Positions 27,820 through 27,863 of a stretch of DNA of 27,863 nt are shown here, piece by piece (position 1 is the stretch's first letter; the number at the start of each line of letters is the position of its first letter). A model generated the notes under the pieces. That model did no database searches. It was given only the letters and a program-made list of their open reading frames with translations, and had not been told where the DNA came from. Where the stretch lies: contig JAVBPS010000082.1 in assembly GCA_031549495.1 (NCBI GenBank), positions 1 to 27,863 of the forward strand, given 5' to 3'. Made by a program: the position numbers and the translations under genes. Source of the DNA: JAVBOW01 sp031549495. GTDB lineage: Bacteria; Bacteroidota; Bacteroidia; Bacteroidales; Rikenellaceae.

Positions 27820-27863
27820 GGGAAAAAGTAAGTCGCCCGTAGGCGAAAAAGGCCCTGTGCCCG

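Larger units (their letters stand above)
27371..27863. repeat. Large intergenic repeat, copy C, with two insertions
   Basis: It matches copy B (21300-21612) in order. Relative to B it has 99 extra bases at 27445-27543 and 91 extra bases at 27729-27819, both carrying constant-loop hairpins. The right arm of the 130-nt core is beyond the window end. No gene is visible from 27226 to 27863. Confidence 0.75.

Overview
This is a chromosomal segment from a Bacteroidota bacterium, most likely a GC-rich gut Bacteroidales such as Alistipes (Rikenellaceae). The evidence is a SusC/RagA-type TonB-dependent receptor, promoters of the Bacteroidota type (TTTG, about 19 nt, then TAnnTTTG), weak Shine-Dalgarno usage, a eukaryote-type hexokinase and a Bacteroidota-type small HTH protein. 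The genus is inferred from base composition and gene style, not proven.

Layout. At 286-3033 lies an orphan, short SusC-like receptor. From 3358 to 17309 runs the conserved translation/transcription cluster: tRNA-Thr, tRNA-Tyr, tuf, tRNA-Trp, secE, nusG, rplK, rplA, rplJ, rplL, rpoB, rpoC, closed by a perfect 31-bp inverted repeat. Then, on the minus strand, come an OprO/OprP-like porin (17472-18512) and dnaK (18643-20544). Divergent from dnaK is a small HTH protein (20799-21050). On the minus strand follow a small lipoprotein (21887-22447) and a hexokinase (22908-24131). Divergent from the hexokinase is a large secreted M16 zinc peptidase (24424-27225). The remainder (27226-27863) is repeat DNA.

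How the genes work together. The central cluster makes the RNA polymerase core (rpoB, rpoC), the ribosomal stalk and L1 region (L11, L1, L10, L7/L12), elongation factor Tu, the transcription factor NusG and the SecE translocon subunit. Each of the three tRNA genes is placed beside tuf or secE. The other genes are housekeeping or envelope functions with their own promoters and terminators.

The unusual content is between the genes. Nearly every gap is filled with palindromic repeats that keep their base pairing while changing their sequence. They include: (1) two multi-branched structures of the same design but different sequence, one directly after tRNA-Thr and one directly after tRNA-Tyr; (2) a family of hairpins with a near-constant 8-nt loop (GTCTTTTT-like) on freely varying, always complementary stems; (3) REP-like foldbacks ending in TTGTCATTCTGAACG; (4) a 130-nt structured repeat present three times. 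The third copy of the 130-nt repeat has been interrupted twice, each time by a segment carrying the constant-loop hairpin, which is direct evidence that these mini-elements insert. No transposase is encoded in the window, so any mobilising enzyme must act in trans.
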